The notes below the pieces were generated by a model. It was not told where the DNA came from and made no database searches. It was given only the letters and a program-made list of their open reading frames with translations. The translations under genes were made by a program, and so were the position numbers. Shown one piece after another: positions 5,704 through 7,690 of a stretch of DNA of 7,690 bases (its first letter is position 1; every line of letters begins with the position of its first letter). Source of the stretch: Candidatus Methanovirga meridionalis (GTDB lineage Archaea; Methanobacteriota; Methanobacteria; Methanobacteriales; Methanobacteriaceae); the NCBI GenBank assembly GCA_031289325.1, contig JAITPS010000235.1:1-7690 (forward strand), given 5' to 3'.

Positions 5704-5800
5704 TTAAGTCAATTTCAAATAATATAATAAAAATTTAAGTCACTTTCAAATAATATAATAATTTCAAATAATATAAATTAAGTCAATTTCAATAATAATT
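5704..5800. repeat. Imperfect repeat of TTAAGTCA-TTTCAAATAATATA, 3-4 copies
   Basis: Two near-identical 26-bp units (5704-5729 and 5735-5760) begin TTAAGTCAMTTTCAAATAAT, where M is A or C. A headless partial copy follows (5761-5775) and then a fourth copy missing bases in the middle (5778-5800). It lies upstream of the purM promoter region. Confidence 0.8.
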
Positions 5801-5870
5801 TAATGTTGTAAGTTTAATTAATGATTCCCATTCATATTTATTCTGTATCTTTATAATTTAATATTAAAAT

Positions 5871-5990
5871 TATAATTATTGTATTAGAAATTAAATAAAT
5901 TAATAAACTTTTTATAATTATTGTATTAGAAATTAAATAAATTAATAAACTTTTTATAATTATTGTATTAAAAGTTAAATAAATTAATAA
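5871..5990. repeat. 42-bp tandem repeat, nearly 3 copies
   Basis: A 42-bp unit starting TATAATTATTGTATTAGAAA begins at 5871, 5913 and 5955. The first two copies are identical. The third carries changes after TATTGTATTA (AAAG instead of GAAA) and is cut short near 5990. It contains no reading frame of note. Confidence 0.9.
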
Positions 5991-6096
5991 TAATTTTAAA
6001 TTTTAAATAATATAAACATATTTTAATTAATATTTTTTAATTAATATAATTAATTTTAAATTAATATTTTTTAATTATATTGAATTTTAAAAAAAA
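5991..6096. other. AT-only spacer with short TTTTTAATTAATAT reiterations
   Basis: This stretch is almost only A and T, with repeated short blocks of ATTTTTTAATTA and TAATTTTAAATTAATATT between about 6000 and 6080. No gene, RNA or promoter can be singled out. Confidence 0.5.
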
Positions 6097-6157
6097 ATTA
6101 TTTATTAAGATTTAAAAAAAATTATTTATTAAGATTTAAAAAAAATTATTTATTAAG
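6097..6157. repeat. 24-bp tandem repeat ending in a GTTCTTAA element
   Basis: ATTATTTATTAAGATTTAAA plus four more A forms a 24-bp unit at 6097-6120 and 6121-6144. A third copy starts at 6145 but, after ATTATTTATTAAGA, runs into the dispersed element at 6144-6169. The repeat unit is thus made of the outer half of that element, which suggests that the array grew by duplication from its edge. Confidence 0.88.
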
Positions 6158-6169
6158 AACTTTATCAAA
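6144..6169 (-). repeat. Dispersed GTTCTTAA element, copy D
   Basis: On the minus strand these 26 bases are identical to copy B (1765-1790, plus strand). It lies about 215 bp before the hisD start and separates the 24-bp array on its left from the 15-bp array on its right. Confidence 0.7.
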
Positions 6170-6182
6170 ACTATTATAATTA

Positions 6183-6287
6183 AATAAGATATTTAAAAAT
6201 AAGATATTTAAAAGTAAAATATTTAAAAGTAAAATATTTAAAAATAAGATATTTAAAAGTAAAATATTAAAAAATAAGATATTAAAA
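6183..6287. repeat. 15-bp tandem repeat, about 7 copies in two variants
   Basis: Units of AATAAGATATTTAAA (6183, 6198, 6243) alternate with AGTAAAATATTTAAA (6213, 6228, and a 14-bp form at 6258). A degenerate last copy is near 6272. The array ends about ten bases before the TATA-like box of hisD. Confidence 0.9.
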
Positions 6288-6296
6288 ACTAATTGA

Positions 6297-6306
6297 TTAT
6301 ATAAAA
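6297..6306 (+). promoter_or_regulatory. TATA box of hisD
   Basis: TTATATAAAA is a good match to the archaeal TATA consensus. It would start transcription near 6328, giving a leader of about 55 bases. A second candidate, TAATATATT at 6319-6327, would give a leader of about 35 bases. The ribosome binding site GAGG at 6374-6377 lies six bases before the ATG. Confidence 0.5.
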
Positions 6307-6383
6307 ACATTTTTCCACTAATATATTTTCAAAAAAAAGAGTGATAAAATAAATCTTACCACATCCCATAAAAGAGGGCTAAA

Positions 6384-7661
6384 ATGGAAATAATAAAATA
6401 TAATGAAAAAAATGATGAAAAAATAATTGAAAGATCTCAAAATGATGTTAAGGATATTCTTCCAACAGTAAATGAAATATTAAATAATGTGAAGTTAAAT
6501 GGGGATTCAGCTATTAAAAAGTATGGTGAAAAATTTGATAAGGTTACTCTAACTGATTTTAAAGTTTCTCAAAAAGAAATAGAAGAAAGTTATAATAATA
6601 TTGATGAAAAACTTCTTAAAGCCATTAAAAAAGCAATATCCAATATTGAAAAATTTCATAGGTTACAATTACCAGAGGAATGGTGTAAGGAAATAAGTGA
6701 TGGAGTAATGGCTGGTTTAATAGTTAGACCAATTGAGAATGTAGGTTGTTATATTCCAGGAGGCAGGGCTATTTATCCATCCACGGTTCTCATGACCATT
6801 ATTCCTGCAAAAATAGCTGGAGTTAACAGGATTATTTGTTGTAGTCCTCCAAATTCTAAGGGTAAGATAAATGATGCTATTTTAGTTGCCGCTGATTTAG
6901 CAGGAGTCGACGAAATTTATAAGGTTGGTGGGGCTCAAGCTATTGGAGCTATGGCTTATGGAACAAAAACAATTGAAAAAGTAGATAAAATAGTTGGTCC
7001 AGGCAACATATTTGTCACAGGAGCTAAAAAATTAGTTTACGGTGAAGTGGATATTGATTTTGAAGCTGGACCATCAGAAGTATTAATAATAGCTGATAAT
7101 TCAGCAAATTCAGAGTATATAAGTTATGATATTATCTCACAAGCTGAACATGACCCTAATGCATCATGTTATTTACTTACCCATGACATGAAATTAGCAG
7201 TTGATGTAGAAAAGAAAATATCTGAAATAACTGAAGATGCTAAGAGAAAAGACATTATTAAAAAATCTCTTAGTAAGTATGGTAAAATAATTTTAACCAA
7301 CAATTTAAAGGAATCAATTGATTTATCAAATAAATATGCTCCTGAACATTTAATAATTACAACCAATAACAATGAAGAAGTTTTAAAAGAAATAAAAAAT
7401 GCTGGCTCCATTTTTTTAGGTGAATACTCACCAGTTGCAGCTGGAGATTATGGCTCTGGAACAAACCATGTTTTACCTACAGGTACCAGTGGAAGAATTT
7501 ATTCAGGGCTTTCAACAGAATCATTCTTAAAGAAACCAACCATACAAAAAATTACTTATGATGGTTTAAAGGATTTAAGTGAAACCATAATTCCAATAGC
7601 AGAATATGAGGGTTTATATGCTCATGCTGATTCTGTAAAGATTAGACTAAAAAAAGAATAA
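6384..7661 (+). CDS. hisD: Histidinol dehydrogenase
   Basis: A complete 425-residue HisD, the zinc enzyme that oxidises L-histidinol to L-histidine with two NAD+, the last step of histidine synthesis. Family segments are VGCYIPGGRAIYPS (120-133), KVGGAQAIGAMAYGT (180-194), DKIVGPGNIFVTGAKKLVYG (201-220), DFEAGPSEVLIIAD (225-238), SQAEHDPNA (252-260), YAPEHL (318-323), SPVAAGDYGSGTNHVLPT (349-366) and YEGLYAHADSVKIR (408-421). By family alignment Gln253, His256, Asp355 and His414 are the zinc ligands. Glu321 and His322 are the catalytic base pair, and His362 is also conserved. Nothing is missing. The ATG has GAGG six bases upstream. No other his gene flanks it within the window, in line with the scattered his genes of many methanogens. 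Confidence 0.98.
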   Translation: MEIIKYNEKNDEKIIERSQNDVKDILPTVNEILNNVKLNGDSAIKKYGEKFDKVTLTDFKVSQKEIEESYNNIDEKLLKAIKKAISNIEKFHRLQLPEEWCKEISDGVMAGLIVRPIENVGCYIPGGRAIYPSTVLMTIIPAKIAGVNRIICCSPPNSKGKINDAILVAADLAGVDEIYKVGGAQAIGAMAYGTKTIEKVDKIVGPGNIFVTGAKKLVYGEVDIDFEAGPSEVLIIADNSANSEYISYDIISQAEHDPNASCYLLTHDMKLAVDVEKKISEITEDAKRKDIIKKSLSKYGKIILTNNLKESIDLSNKYAPEHLIITTNNNEEVLKEIKNAGSIFLGEYSPVAAGDYGSGTNHVLPTGTSGRIYSGLSTESFLKKPTIQKITYDGLKDLSETIIPIAEYEGLYAHADSVKIRLKKE

Positions 7662-7690
7662 TTAATGTTGTTTTAGGTTATGAATTGCTG
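7662..7690. other. Short downstream flank of hisD
   Basis: Only 29 bases follow the hisD stop. They include a GTTTTAGG stretch that could be part of a U-rich terminator, but the window ends before this can be judged. Confidence 0.3.

Noticed and set aside
5568..6318. Shared 11-mer CATTTTTCCAC near purM (5568-5578) and hisD (6308-6318) as a common operator
   Set aside because: At purM the match is simply the start codon and ribosome binding site read on the other strand, so a shared operator is not supported.

Overview
The window looks like the chromosome of a methanogenic archaeon of the order Methanobacteriales, most probably Methanobrevibacter or a close relative. The grounds are a paralogue of the methanogenesis enzyme formylmethanofuran:tetrahydromethanopterin formyltransferase (Ftr), an adjacent HAD-like protein of the kind annotated as energy-converting hydrogenase A subunit R (EhaR), strongly A/T-biased codon use, archaeal TATA-like promoters, and long spacers almost devoid of G and C. 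The genus is inferred; no rRNA is present to settle it.

Layout: 1-588 is a gene-free, repeat-rich spacer, cut by the left edge. 589-1668 (+) encodes a MurG-like GT-B glycosyltransferase that lacks a Shine-Dalgarno site and may be expressed from a nearly leaderless mRNA. 1669-2461 is a second spacer holding a 20-bp tandem array and a nested longer repeat. 2462-3490 (+) and 3530-4429 (+) form a two-gene unit, an EhaR-like HAD protein followed by an Ftr paralogue. 4554-5570 (-) is purM (purine synthesis), convergent with the Ftr paralogue. 5571-6383 is a third repeat-rich spacer between divergent genes. 6384-7661 (+) is hisD (histidine synthesis), complete, ending 29 bp before the right edge.

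How the genes fit together: the ehaR-ftr pair belongs to the CO2-reducing (C1) part of methanogenesis and its link to ferredoxin reduction, although no membrane or hydrogenase subunit gene lies in the window. PurM and HisD are housekeeping biosynthetic enzymes. The pathways are metabolically linked, because histidine synthesis releases AICAR, a purine intermediate, but co-regulation is not shown. The glycosyltransferase is a candidate envelope gene, with substrate unknown.

The most unusual content is non-coding. Each of the three long spacers carries several unrelated AT-only tandem arrays (units of 5, 14, 15, 20, 24, 42 and about 64 bp). Each also carries at least one copy of a dispersed oriented motif with the core AAAGTTCTTAA (positions 223-268 +, 1765-1790 +, 2271-2316 -, 6144-6169 -), which I do not see in any coding region here. 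Two of these copies face each other around the 1.8-2.3 kb array, and one abuts and partly seeds another array. I could not assign this arrangement to a named element class.
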